From: JAEUIE01 sp046350055
GTDB lineage: Bacteria; Planctomycetota; Planctomycetia; Gemmatales; HRBIN36
DNA length: 64,000 nucleotides
Assembly (NCBI GenBank): GCA_046350055.1
Contig: JAXMBC010000001.1
Coordinates: 4,464,001 to 4,528,000, forward strand
Direction: 5' to 3'
Shown: positions 37,007 to 45,884 of the stretch, piece after piece
Layout of the letters: each line of letters opens with the position of its first letter
How positions within the stretch are numbered: position 1 is the first letter of the stretch
The notes under the pieces: generated by a model
The model's input: the letters and a program-made list of their open reading frames with translations, nothing else
What the model was told of the DNA's origin: nothing
Databases searched by the model: none
Made by a program: the position numbers and the translations under genes

Positions 37007-38010
37007 GTTGGCTTGCCTAGTTGGAGAAGTATTTTCCCCTGGCGGCCTGGAGTTTCGGCGGCAGCAATGGCATCCAGGTACTTTTCCAGGGGAAAGACCT
37101 CAGATACATCTGTCGTCAGTACATGCTCCTGCATGAGTTTGCCAATCTGTTTGAGAAGGTTAAGCATCTGGAACTTGCTGTGCCGGGCGCTCCACTGCTG
37201 CAATGCAAAGCCAGCAATGCTGGCTCCGGTACTGATAAGGTGGCGATTGGTGAATTCTGACGTGGACCAGTCCAAGGACCCATACACCAGTAGCCTGCCT
37301 CCCATGCCCAGACAATTCACTACCTGACTCACCGTCGAACCACCGACGGCATCAATGGCATACTTCACTCCTTCGCCTTTGGTCAAATCCTTGACACGTT
37401 GTTGCAGATCTTCCTGTGATGTGTTGATTATTGCATCAGCACCTAACTTTTTGATGACTTCTGCAGTCTCACTCCGTCTGACGACATTGATCGTCTTGAA
37501 CCCGAACCGCTTACCCAGTTTGATGACCATCTTGCCTAACGAGGATCCAGCAGCAGTTTGCAACAACCAGGCGCCTTCAGGTACCTGCAGTTCCATACGT
37601 GTCATGATGAGGGCGGTAGCAGGATTGACGAAGTAACCTGCTGCATCTTGATCGGAAACCCCCACAGGAACAGGAAATAGTCGCAACGCTGGTACGACAA
37701 CCTGCTCCTGCCAGTTGCCGGAATGCTGATTGAGCACAACTACCTTGCGACCCGGTTTAATCCCCATGACGGTTTTGGCGATCAGGCTGTTCACTTCTTC
37801 AACGATGCCGACTCCTTCAAAACCAGGTACTGCCGGGTAACTGGCTGATTTGCCATACAAGCCTTTCACACGCAGTAGATCGCTGGGGTTGATGGGAGAA
37901 TACAGCATCCGCACGCGAGCCTGACCAGACTTCACAGGAGGCACTGAAGCTTCCTGTACTCTCAGAACATCCCTGGGTTCACCGTGATCCGTAAACTGTA
38001 ATGCGCGCAT
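37003..38010 (-). CDS. zinc-independent medium-chain reductase (quinone/enoyl reductase type)
   Basis: From ATG 38010, preceded by GAGGA 6 nt upstream, the protein is 335 residues. It is a medium-chain dehydrogenase/reductase with no zinc-ligand cysteines. YSPINPSDLLRVKGLYG and a nucleotide-binding stretch (LLQTAAGSSLGKMVIKLGKRFG) are close to trans-2-enoyl reductases of the MECR/Etr1 type, but quinone oxidoreductase is also possible. It is coupled to ribD by a 4-bp overlap. A TTG at 38022 is a less likely start. Confidence 0.8.
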   Translation of the reverse strand: MRALQFTDHGEPRDVLRVQEASVPPVKSGQARVRMLYSPINPSDLLRVKGLYGKSASYPAVPGFEGVGIVEEVNSLIAKTVMGIKPGRKVVVLNQHSGNWQEQVVVPALRLFPVPVGVSDQDAAGYFVNPATALIMTRMELQVPEGAWLLQTAAGSSLGKMVIKLGKRFGFKTINVVRRSETAEVIKKLGADAIINTSQEDLQQRVKDLTKGEGVKYAIDAVGGSTVSQVVNCLGMGGRLLVYGSLDWSTSEFTNRHLISTGASIAGFALQQWSARHSKFQMLNLLKQIGKLMQEHVLTTDVSEVFPLEKYLDAIAAAETPGRQGKILLQLGKPT

Positions 38011-38103
38011 GTTCTTCCTCAATCAGCAAGCCAATAGTCCACTATCATCTAGAATAAGCCTTGGCTGACTCTGAGCCATCACAATCTTTCAGGAGTTCAC
38101 GAC

Positions 38104-38514
38104 ATGACACGGATGATTTGTAATCTTGCTATCGCAGCAACTTTATGCGCTATAACGTGGGCCGGAATTCCTGCTCAAGATGAGAAAAAGCCTGAACCCA
38201 GGAAGAATCTCATGACACAGAAGCTGGAACATGCCCAGAAGGTTCTGGCAGCAGTTGCTCAGAATGACTATGCACAAGTGGAAAAGAATGCTGAAGAGTT
38301 GATCCGAATCAGCAAGGATCTGGCCTGGAAACACATTCGTTCGGAGCGTTATGAGGAACTGAGCAGGGAATACCGTCGTGAACTGGAAGGCCTGATCAAA
38401 GCCGCTAAGTTCAAGAACAACGAGGCGATGTCGCTTGGTTATGTGAAAACATCACTGGCGTGTTTCAATTGCCACAACCATGTGCGCGAAGTAAAGATCG
38501 CGGACAACAAATAG
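38104..38514 (+). CDS. small exported c-type cytochrome-like protein
   Basis: A 136-residue protein with a signal peptide (MICNLAIAATLCAITWAGIPA), a helical middle part and one CFNCHNH heme motif near residue 120. One heme site at the C-terminal end of a four-helix type sequence is how cytochrome c' and related proteins look. CAGGAG precedes the ATG. It starts a four-gene plus-strand run ending in queA and the GH2-like gene. Confidence 0.75.
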   Translation: MTRMICNLAIAATLCAITWAGIPAQDEKKPEPRKNLMTQKLEHAQKVLAAVAQNDYAQVEKNAEELIRISKDLAWKHIRSERYEELSREYRRELEGLIKAAKFKNNEAMSLGYVKTSLACFNCHNHVREVKIADNK

Positions 38515-38552
38515 CCCCAGCTGTTACTTACTTTTCTCTATCCAGGAGCTCT

Positions 38553-39068
38553 ATGCTTACCTTATTCCTCGCACCATTGCTTTGCCTCGCTGCTGATGCA
38601 GTGGAACTTGGCAATCTTAAATCCACGCCTCCTGCCGAATGGAAGGAATCTCGTCCTGCCAATCAGATGCAGGTCAAGAACTTTACTCTTCCTAAAGTAG
38701 GTGACGAAGATCCACCCTCACTGATCATTTACCAGTTTGCTGGCGGGGTTGGTGGTCTCGAAGCGAATGTCAAGCGATGGAAAGGCATGATCGAACCTGC
38801 CAAGGGCAAAACTGTTGATGACATCACGAAGGTCAGTGAATTCGAAGTAAGCAAGATTAAGGTCACCGTTGTCGATGCAACTGGTACCTTTCTCTTTAAG
38901 CCGAACATGTCCGATCCAAGCAATGTCGTGCGAAAAGAAAACTATCGATTGATCAACGTCTATTTCCCCACAGATGAGAAGGTCTACACTTTGCGACTTG
39001 TGGGTCCAGCTAAGAGTGTTGCTGCTGCTGAGAAAGGATTCATGGAGTGGCTGAAGAACTTCAAATAA
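38553..39068 (+). CDS. exported protein of unknown function
   Basis: A 171-residue protein from ATG 38553, with CCAGGAG upstream. It has a very short signal (LTLFLAPLLCLAADA) and then a soluble beta-rich domain with PPAEWKESRPANQMQVKNF, a GGVGG loop and a C-terminal AAEKGFMEWLKNF. Planctomycetes carry many such secreted proteins. I do not recognise a named domain. It overlaps the GTG start of queA by 22 bp. Confidence 0.7.
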   Translation: MLTLFLAPLLCLAADAVELGNLKSTPPAEWKESRPANQMQVKNFTLPKVGDEDPPSLIIYQFAGGVGGLEANVKRWKGMIEPAKGKTVDDITKVSEFEVSKIKVTVVDATGTFLFKPNMSDPSNVVRKENYRLINVYFPTDEKVYTLRLVGPAKSVAAAEKGFMEWLKNFK

Positions 39069-40102
39069 GTGATTTCGATTATCACTTGCCTGAAGAACTG
39101 ATAGCTCAGGAGCCGTGCCCCCGACGAGAGGAGGCGCGGCTTCTTGTGCTTGATCGAGCCACGCAAACGATTGCCCATCATCACATCTTTGATCTGCCAA
39201 AGCTGTTACGACCAAGGGATTTGTTGATCTTTAACGATACCAGGGTGCTGCCTGCCCGTATCTATGGCATTCGTGACAAGACAGGGGGTAAATGGGAAGG
39301 CCTTTATCTGAAAGAGCATCAGTCAACTTCAAGCTGGGAATTTCTCGCTACAACACGTGGCTACATTCACGAAGGTGAATGGATTATTCTTCTGGATCGT
39401 CATCAGCAGCAATCCCCGTACCGATTGCAGGTGGTTGGCCGAACTCCGGAGCGACACCTGCTGGCGCGCATTGAACCACCAGTCGCCCCCATGCACCTAT
39501 TTGAACAAATCGGACACATTCCATTACCTCACTACATACGTCATGGCATAGACAATGATTCTGATCAGGAGCGCTATCAGACCGTCTTTGCACAGAGTGC
39601 AGGATCTGTTGCTGCACCCACTGCAGGACTACATTTTACGCCCGAACTTCTGACGATTCTGAAAGAGAAGCAAATCGATCAGGCGTTTGTCACACTGCAT
39701 GTTGGAATTGGCACGTTTCAACCTATCAAGGTTGAAAAGCTGAGAGATCATGTGATGCACCAGGAATGGTGCCAGATTCCGAGGGAGACAGCCCATGCCT
39801 TGAAGTGCTGTATGGGTCGTCGAATCGCTGTTGGTACTACCACGGTACGCACCCTCGAATCCGCAGCGCTGTCTCTGCTTGAAATGGGGCCTTGGCAAGG
39901 ATCTACGAGCCTCTTCATCCAGCCAGGCCACCAGTTCCGAGCTATTGATGGACTTCTCACGAACTTTCATCTTCCCCGAAGTTCCCTTCTTGTACTTATT
40001 TCTGCATTTGCCGGACGAGCACTGATCTGCCAAGCTTATGATGAAGCAGTCAGGCTACGATACCGTTTCTTCAGTTACGGCGATGCCATGCTCATTCTGT
40101 AG
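39047..40102 (+). CDS. queA: S-adenosylmethionine:tRNA ribosyltransferase-isomerase
   Basis: The 351-residue protein has the QueA features: DFDYHLPEELIAQEP at the start, LLIFNDTRVLPARI, AAPTAGLHFTPELL, VTLHVGIGTFQPI and the C-terminal FHLPRSSLLVLISAFAG. It adds the cyclopentene ring during queuosine synthesis at the tRNA wobble base. The start is GTG 39047, with AAAGGA upstream, inside the end of the previous gene. There is no other queuosine gene nearby. An unknown GH2-like gene starts 10 bp later. Confidence 0.95.
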   Translation: MAEELQISDFDYHLPEELIAQEPCPRREEARLLVLDRATQTIAHHHIFDLPKLLRPRDLLIFNDTRVLPARIYGIRDKTGGKWEGLYLKEHQSTSSWEFLATTRGYIHEGEWIILLDRHQQQSPYRLQVVGRTPERHLLARIEPPVAPMHLFEQIGHIPLPHYIRHGIDNDSDQERYQTVFAQSAGSVAAPTAGLHFTPELLTILKEKQIDQAFVTLHVGIGTFQPIKVEKLRDHVMHQEWCQIPRETAHALKCCMGRRIAVGTTTVRTLESAALSLLEMGPWQGSTSLFIQPGHQFRAIDGLLTNFHLPRSSLLVLISAFAGRALICQAYDEAVRLRYRFFSYGDAMLIL

Positions 40103-40111
40103 ACTGAGTCC

Positions 40112-40981
40112 ATGAACGAGATTCCCTTCAAGTTCACAACTTCGCGATTTGAACCTGCGTTAGCAGAGGTCACAATTCAATACACCGGGCTTGACGCCGT
40201 TGACAACACTCAGCTGGAGGCGTATCTCGTCGGGCCAATATGCATGGGGCGCAGCACCGTCACAATTGCTCATCCGCTGAAGGCGGTTTCTGGCGAGGAT
40301 TCAAAATGGCGCGTGTTGATTCCTGATCCATGTTTCTGGTCAGCCGAGGAGCCTCATCTCTATCAACTGCAGGTGAAAACAAGTGTTCTGCCCAAGGTTA
40401 GCTGGGGTTTGCATTCGCTGTACATCCGCAAACGACAATTCCTGCAGCAACAGCAGCCGCTCCGACTGAAAGGTGTCAGACTTACACATACCTTGACCGA
40501 GTCGAGTGCCATCTTATTCAAGGAGCACGAAATCAATCTCCTTTCTGTTTCGCTGGAAAATGATCCTGCTCCCACAGCCCAGATTGCTGATCAGTATGGC
40601 TTCCATGTTCTCTATGAAACGAACCCCGACGAAGAAGCTCAACTTTGGCAGGCCGAACACACTCTGCCCCTTCACATCAGCACGCTGGGATATCTGCTGC
40701 CGCAAGCGAGCATGGCTCATCCACAACTCTGGCACAATGCCATGCTGCATTTGCACCGTCAGCGACGCGATATCTTTATCGGAATTACCATCGACACAGT
40801 GCCATTGAGCATGGTGCAAGGCCACGTTGAATTCCTGGTGACTCCAGAACGACATCTGGAAGATCTAGCAGGCGTTAAGATGCCGCTCCTGATCAGTGTG
40901 CGACGATTTGACATGCTCAATGAAGTGTTGCCAGACCAGTGGGCCGGGCGTTTATCACGTGCATTGCCAGAGATCGATTGA
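40112..40981 (+). CDS. GH2-like beta-sandwich protein, apparently non-catalytic
   Basis: A 289-residue cytoplasmic protein (no signal peptide). The segment PDPCFWSAEEPHLYQLQV near residue 68, then GLHSLYIRKRQFL and QPLRLKGVRLTH, reproduces the pattern joining the immunoglobulin-like and barrel domains of family 2 glycosidases. The barrel part that follows is short and the catalytic glutamates are not seen, so a sugar hydrolase activity is unlikely. It may be a degenerate relative recruited for another role. It follows queA by 9 bp and is probably co-transcribed. A palindrome lies after its stop. Confidence 0.6.
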   Translation: MNEIPFKFTTSRFEPALAEVTIQYTGLDAVDNTQLEAYLVGPICMGRSTVTIAHPLKAVSGEDSKWRVLIPDPCFWSAEEPHLYQLQVKTSVLPKVSWGLHSLYIRKRQFLQQQQPLRLKGVRLTHTLTESSAILFKEHEINLLSVSLENDPAPTAQIADQYGFHVLYETNPDEEAQLWQAEHTLPLHISTLGYLLPQASMAHPQLWHNAMLHLHRQRRDIFIGITIDTVPLSMVQGHVEFLVTPERHLEDLAGVKMPLLISVRRFDMLNEVLPDQWAGRLSRALPEID

Positions 40982-41000
40982 GAGCTAAGTGATGGAGTAG

Positions 41001-41018
41001 CAAGTGGCTTGCCACTTG
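41001..41018. repeat. short palindrome (possible interspersed repeat or terminator)
   Basis: CAAGTGGC-TT-GCCACTTG is a perfect 8-bp stem 20 bp after the stop at 40981. No T tract follows. I recall similar palindromes as scattered repeats in planctomycete genomes, so either role is possible. Confidence 0.5.
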
Positions 41019-41070
41019 TGCTCAGCGTGTGTCTCGCTAAAGTGTCATCAACAGATAATTGGTAACTCAC

Positions 41071-42006
41071 ATGAATATCACAACACGCCGCAGCTGGCTT
41101 GCAACCATGGGAGCTGTGGCCACCGCGGCCAGCGTGCCAGCCAGTACCTTCTTGCCTCCCGATGAACCATTTCGCTACTGCCTGAATACAGCGACGATAC
41201 GTGGTCAAAAGCTCACTCTCGATGCGGAAATCGATATCGCTGGAAAGGCAGGCTACAACGCAATCGAACCGTGGATTGAAAAGCTGGAAGCATACTCCAA
41301 GTCGCACAAATTGTCAGAACTGACCAAGCGGTTGCGAGACTTCAACCTTACCGTGGAAAGTGCCATTGGCTTTCCTGCCTGGATTGTCGATGATCCAACA
41401 CTGCGTAAGAAGGGACTCGAAGATGCCAAGCGTGCCATGGGATTGGTAGCAGAGTTGGGGGGCAAACGACTGGCATCACCTCCAGTCGGGGCGACCGATG
41501 CCAAAGTGAGCCTTGACCTGCGTCAAGCCGCTGATCGCTACCGTGATCTGTTGGAGTTAGGCGACCAGATGGGTGTCATTCCGCAAGTGGAAATCTGGGG
41601 ATTCAGTAAGAACCTCTCCCGTCTCGGTGAAGGTGCTTTGGTTGCTATCGAGACTGGTCATCCCAAGGCTTGCGTTCTGGCCGACATCTACCACCTTTAC
41701 AAGGGCGGTTCAGGGTTCAATTGTCTGAAGCTACTTAGTGCCGCCAGTCTGCAGGTGTTCCATATGAACGACTATCCCGAACTGCCTCGAGACAAGATTG
41801 TTGATAAGGATCGTGTCTATCCCGGTGATGGCGTGGCCCCAATCAAAGACGTACTTAAAGGCCTGTATGACCTCGGATTCCAGGGCGTCCTATCACTGGA
41901 ACTCTTCAATCCTGAGTACTACAAGCAGGATGCTTTGCACGTTGCCCGTACAGGCTTGCAAAAGATGAAAGCTGTTGCTCACGAAGCGGTTGGGCTTGTG
42001 AAGTAA
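41071..42006 (+). CDS. sugar phosphate isomerase/epimerase-like TIM-barrel protein with Tat signal
   Basis: From ATG 41071 the 311-residue protein has a twin-arginine signal (TTRRSWLATMGAVATAASVPA). An AP-endonuclease-2/xylose-isomerase type barrel follows, with metal-ligand candidates EPWIEK, VEIWGF, LADIYHLYKGG, FHMNDYP and SLELFNPEYY. Tat export implies folding in the cytoplasm, perhaps with a bound metal. Planctomycetes carry many of these proteins and their substrates are rarely known. It lies next to the TrhO-RluA fusion but without a clear link. Confidence 0.85.
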   Translation: MNITTRRSWLATMGAVATAASVPASTFLPPDEPFRYCLNTATIRGQKLTLDAEIDIAGKAGYNAIEPWIEKLEAYSKSHKLSELTKRLRDFNLTVESAIGFPAWIVDDPTLRKKGLEDAKRAMGLVAELGGKRLASPPVGATDAKVSLDLRQAADRYRDLLELGDQMGVIPQVEIWGFSKNLSRLGEGALVAIETGHPKACVLADIYHLYKGGSGFNCLKLLSAASLQVFHMNDYPELPRDKIVDKDRVYPGDGVAPIKDVLKGLYDLGFQGVLSLELFNPEYYKQDALHVARTGLQKMKAVAHEAVGLVK

Positions 42007-42035
42007 GAGTGCATTGCCTTCCATAAGATGTAGGT

Positions 42036-43832
42036 ATGTCTTCCTACACCAATATTGCTGCGTACCAGTTTGCCGAACTGTCGAACCTCAAGCCTTTGAA
42101 AGCGGAATTGCTCGGGCTTTGCAAAAGCTGGAATCTGAAGGGCACTATTCTGCTCAGTGAGGAAGGCATCAATCTGTTTGTTGCCGGTGAAGCGGATTCT
42201 GTTAAACAACTGATGGATCGTCTCAGAACCATTCCTGGGCTGGAAAATCTCCAGGCCAAATATAGCGAAAGCGACCACCAGCCATTCAGCCGCATGCTGG
42301 TCAAGCTCAAAAAAGAGATCATTGCCTTCGGAGTGCCGGGGATTCAGCCGTGTCACTACACTTCGAAGAAACTACCGCCTCGTGAACTCAAGGCCTGGCT
42401 GGATGCGGGCAAGCCTGTAACACTGCTCGATACTCGTAACGACTACGAGGTTAAGCTGGGCACGTTTCGAAATGCTACCACATTACCACTCGATCATTTC
42501 CGCAATTTCCCTGCTGCAGTCAGGCAATTGCCTGAAGAGATGAAAGAACAACCCATCGTAATGTTCTGTACTGGTGGGATCCGGTGCGAGAAAGCTGGGC
42601 CGTTCATGGAACAGCAAGGGTTCAAGAACATCTTTCAACTGGAAGGTGGCATTCTCAAATACTTCGAAGATTGCGGATCGGCACATTACGACGGCGAGTG
42701 TTTTGTGTTTGACCAGCGGGTAGGCGTAGATCCCGCCTTGCGTGAGACAGATGTTACCGTTTGCTTCGCTTGCCTAATGCCCTTGAAGCCAAGTGATCAA
42801 CAGGATGCACGCTATCAGCCACCACATTCCTGTCCTTACTGTTTCAAAACGGATCAGGAAGCGCAATCGCTGAAGATTGCAAGGCGAATGAGGAAACTGC
42901 GACATGTATGTGATCCACTGCCGGGCAGCAAACCACATGTTAATGAAAGGCCGCTGCGCGTTGCTGAGAAACATGCAGGGTTAACCCTGATGGAAGTGTT
43001 GCACGAGGTCTTCCCCGAAGTGAACGACTCTCATTGGAATGCTGCCTTTGCAAACCAGCACATGCTCGGCCCGAATAAGTTACCCGTATCCCCTGAGTAT
43101 CGTGTCAGCGCCGGAGAGCGATACTATCGGCTGTTTCCTGAGTACAAGGAACCGGATGTCAATACAGACATTCAGATTCTGCATGAAGACGATGGATTTG
43201 TCGTCGTGAACAAGCCTGCGCCGTTGCCCATTCATGCCAGTGGCCGCTTTCATCGCAATACACTCGAACATCTGCTGAACCTGGCGTATGCTCCAGAAAA
43301 GCTCCGTCCCGCGCACCGACTGGATGCCAACACTACTGGGCTGGTGGTGTTCTCCCGCAGCAGACGCTGGGCCAGGCTAATACAGCCACAGTTTGAATTC
43401 GGTAAAGTGGAGAAGACATATCTGGCTCGCATCCATGGTGAACCACTCGAGGACCAGTTCAGTTGCGATAAACAGATCAGTGACGAAGCAGGCTGGGCAG
43501 GTATTCGTTTTGTTGATCAGGATGGAGTGAGCGCATTCACTGAGTTCCGCGTCCTCCGTCGATACGGTGATGGCACCACGTTACTCGAAGTAAAGCCCCA
43601 TACTGGCCGCACACATCAAATTCGTCTTCATCTATGGCATTTGGGGTTTGCCATTGTGGGTGACCCCACTTATCTCGCTGGTCGAGTTGTCGGGCAGAAA
43701 CAAACAGTGGACACCGATGCTCCATCCATGTGTCTTCATGCCTGGAAACTCAGTTTCCTGCATCCGATCAGTCAGGATCGTATCGTGTTTGAAACCGCTG
43801 AGCCCGGGTGGGTGAATGAGCTCGAAATGTGA
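42036..43832 (+). CDS. fusion of TrhO tRNA uridine hydroxylase and RluA-family pseudouridine synthase
   Basis: A 598-residue protein. The first 275 residues match TrhO (UPF0176): an acylphosphatase-like N-terminal domain, a rhodanese domain with CTGGIRCEKAG near residue 178 holding the active cysteine, and a zinc-type C-terminal segment (VCFACLMPL, HSCPYCF). TrhO makes 5-hydroxyuridine at position 34. A linker (RRMRKLRHVCD) leads to an S4-like stretch and an RluA catalytic domain with HRLDANTTGLVVF near 427 (catalytic Asp) and VKPHTGRTHQIRLHLWHLG. One chain thus joins two RNA-uridine-modifying enzymes. There is no frameshift or stop between the parts. Confidence 0.9.
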   Translation: MSSYTNIAAYQFAELSNLKPLKAELLGLCKSWNLKGTILLSEEGINLFVAGEADSVKQLMDRLRTIPGLENLQAKYSESDHQPFSRMLVKLKKEIIAFGVPGIQPCHYTSKKLPPRELKAWLDAGKPVTLLDTRNDYEVKLGTFRNATTLPLDHFRNFPAAVRQLPEEMKEQPIVMFCTGGIRCEKAGPFMEQQGFKNIFQLEGGILKYFEDCGSAHYDGECFVFDQRVGVDPALRETDVTVCFACLMPLKPSDQQDARYQPPHSCPYCFKTDQEAQSLKIARRMRKLRHVCDPLPGSKPHVNERPLRVAEKHAGLTLMEVLHEVFPEVNDSHWNAAFANQHMLGPNKLPVSPEYRVSAGERYYRLFPEYKEPDVNTDIQILHEDDGFVVVNKPAPLPIHASGRFHRNTLEHLLNLAYAPEKLRPAHRLDANTTGLVVFSRSRRWARLIQPQFEFGKVEKTYLARIHGEPLEDQFSCDKQISDEAGWAGIRFVDQDGVSAFTEFRVLRRYGDGTTLLEVKPHTGRTHQIRLHLWHLGFAIVGDPTYLAGRVVGQKQTVDTDAPSMCLHAWKLSFLHPISQDRIVFETAEPGWVNELEM

Positions 43833-43971
43833 ATCTGTGTCATATGTAGCGAAGATACCATTCTTTCTTGGCTGACCTCGCGAATTACCTGCAAGTCAAA
43901 GATTCCGCAGTTGGCAAACTCACCGGGATCGGCAAGACTTAGCTACAACAACTTGCTTACCCAGGTGGCAT

Positions 43972-44382
43972 ATGTTCCGGATTGCTTCACTTTTGCTAAC
44001 TGCTTCTCTAATTTCGGGTTGTGCCACGAATCGTGATCAGCAACCACCACCCATGTCACCTCCACCCGGCTGGCAGGGATCACCTGCCATGGTTGCTCCG
44101 GCTCCTTCCGGTTGCAGCAGTTGCGGCAATCAAGCTCCTGTTGTAGCTGCCCCTCGCTATACGCCGCCCATGCCCGCATCACCACCACTTACATCAAACA
44201 TCTCCACCCAACCCACCCTGGTGGCTATTGGTTCGCCAGTTGCGATTCCGAAGCAGCCAGGTCCGCTGCAGATCGCTTTTAAGCCCAGTATTCCGCCGAT
44301 TGAATCGGCCAGGATCGGTTCTGTGCAAGTCGAACAGGACGAGACCACAGCCATTCCTGTTCCCCCAGCCGAAGTTCATTAA
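43972..44382 (+). CDS. proline-rich lipoprotein
   Basis: A 136-residue protein with a lipoprotein signal ending in LISGC (cysteine at residue 17) and then a proline-rich, low-complexity body (PPPMSPPPGWQGSP, a GCSSCGN pair). It has no known domain. It likely sits on the outer membrane. A strong terminator at 44461-44482 lies between it and the convergent NYN gene. Confidence 0.65.
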   Translation: MFRIASLLLTASLISGCATNRDQQPPPMSPPPGWQGSPAMVAPAPSGCSSCGNQAPVVAAPRYTPPMPASPPLTSNISTQPTLVAIGSPVAIPKQPGPLQIAFKPSIPPIESARIGSVQVEQDETTAIPVPPAEVH

Positions 44383-44460
44383 ACCGTTACTGCTGAGCAG
44401 AGTTGCACTCTTGTTCGGGTCACTTATCAATCAGTAGCATCGAAGCAACATAAATGACTC

Positions 44461-44482
44461 AAGGGGGCCCATCGGCCCCCTT
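44461..44482. terminator. bidirectional hairpin terminator
   Basis: A perfect 9-bp stem (AAGGGGGCC with GGCCCCCTT) and 4-nt loop between convergent genes (stops at 44382 and 44505). The A/T pairs at the base of the stem give a short U run on each strand. Confidence 0.75.
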
Positions 44483-44504
44483 GCTGCAATTCAAAGTGTC
44501 GGCT

Positions 44505-45560
44505 TTAGTCAGGCATCATTCCTGTGTCGTGCTGCAAGATGCGTCGAACCAACTGTGCAGCGCCAGCTTTCAGCGGACTGGGGCTTCGTTTGACCGAAAA
44601 GCTAACTTTCATGCCTTCGATCACATCAAGGAAATCCAGGCCGGGCTCCAGATCAGTCAGGTGGAAGAAGTAGTCATACCCATCTTCTGCCTGAATGAAG
44701 CCGTAACCCCGGTCTGCCACCTTCTTCTTGACCTCACCTGTTTGCGTGGGCAAGTCTTCCTGTGGCATGTAGTTGCCATCTTCAGTGACATATTCCTGAA
44801 TGGCTTCCATCTTCTGCTGCTGGAACTCGGCTCGGCAGGTATCACAATAGAAGCGCTGACCTTTGCGCGGGCGGAATGTCGTCCACACAATCCGCTCACC
44901 TTCGTGGCTGGGTGATTCGCACGAACGCTGATGCCGTTCGTAGGTCAGTTCCAGTGGGCCTACCAGGTCTTCGAGCCAGATGGTATCAAAATCCTTGATC
45001 CGCTGGGGATCAGCGGTGTCAGCAATTTCCGGCGCACAACTGGTCCGTATGCTCACGATCTGCACTCTTCGTCCCAGGCGTCGTACTTCCTGAAGGACCG
45101 GCTTGAAATCGAGATCACCCAGCAGGCCAATGGCGATATCAAAACCATCCTGGTAGGCCTGCGTAAGCATCGTCGTAGCCATGGCGATGTCGACACACTT
45201 CTCGCGTGGCTCAAAGTTGTCGCCAGGTTCACGGTCAATGCGTCGAAGCCGGCGGCCAAAGAAGTTGATAGGGAATGTATCCACTTCGTAGTGATGCTCT
45301 TCCCTCAGCATGTTGAAGAAGTCAAGCCGGCGCTGCACCGCATCCGCGTCGCGACGATCAAAGTTGTTGGCATAGCTGCCGAACAAATACGTTCGCACGA
45401 CGTCGATCTCGCAACCGATGCGTTCTGCAATCTTGTCTCCAAGCACCTTGGGCAATTTGCCGAAATCGATGTGGTAGTCTTTGCGATTAGCGAGTTCAGA
45501 CAGGCGGGGTGTATTTGTGTAGAGCCAGGTTCCATCAATAAAAATCATTGCCTTGGCCAA
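44505..45560 (-). CDS. NYN (PIN-like) nuclease domain fused to zinc ribbon and cold-shock domain
   Basis: A 351-residue protein. The NYN domain (about 1-190) has the acidic set of a PIN-like RNase: D in AMIFIDGTWLY, D in KCVDIAMAT and D-x-D in LGDLDFKPVL. A FYCDTCRAEF pair suggests a small zinc site near 245. The C-terminus is a cold-shock/S1-like RNA-binding domain with RGYGFIQ and DYFFHLTDLE. The set points to an RNA-targeted nuclease. The start is either TTG 45560, with GAGGAG 8 nt upstream, or ATG 45548. The LabA/DUF88 relatives include RNases and regulatory proteins, so the target is open. Confidence 0.83.
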   Translation of the reverse strand: MAKAMIFIDGTWLYTNTPRLSELANRKDYHIDFGKLPKVLGDKIAERIGCEIDVVRTYLFGSYANNFDRRDADAVQRRLDFFNMLREEHHYEVDTFPINFFGRRLRRIDREPGDNFEPREKCVDIAMATTMLTQAYQDGFDIAIGLLGDLDFKPVLQEVRRLGRRVQIVSIRTSCAPEIADTADPQRIKDFDTIWLEDLVGPLELTYERHQRSCESPSHEGERIVWTTFRPRKGQRFYCDTCRAEFQQQKMEAIQEYVTEDGNYMPQEDLPTQTGEVKKKVADRGYGFIQAEDGYDYFFHLTDLEPGLDFLDVIEGMKVSFSVKRSPSPLKAGAAQLVRRILQHDTGMMPD

Positions 45561-45884
45561 CGGACGATCTCCTCAACATGGGGAACTAACTTGTCATCCG
45601 ACACACTGCCGAATGCAAACTTGTAATGATGACATTGAACAAACTCGATACTGTGACGAACAGGGGAAAACAGCATCGAAAAGCCGCTAAAATTGGGAGA
45701 TGATGCGAGGTGAGAAGTCTATGCTATGTTCTGAGTCGCAATTCACTGTTTATCACAATTGAGTATCAGATCAGATAGAATGTCTCACGAATCTCTCCGA
45801 ATAGCCTTCTACAATAACAGGCAACTGACTCAGCTCTGTTGTTGAATAAGCACCCGTCATGTTCTCTCTCAGGAGTAGTTCGAT
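45561..45884. other. divergent intergenic region between the NYN gene and sppA
   Basis: About 320 bp, AT-rich. It should carry the promoters of both genes. CAGGAG precedes the sppA ATG at 45885. I see no further gene or structured RNA. Confidence 0.5.

Noticed and set aside
38460..38552. Earlier start of the exported protein at 38553
   Set aside because: It overlaps the cytochrome-like gene and would bury the signal peptide; CCAGGAG before ATG 38553 is clear.
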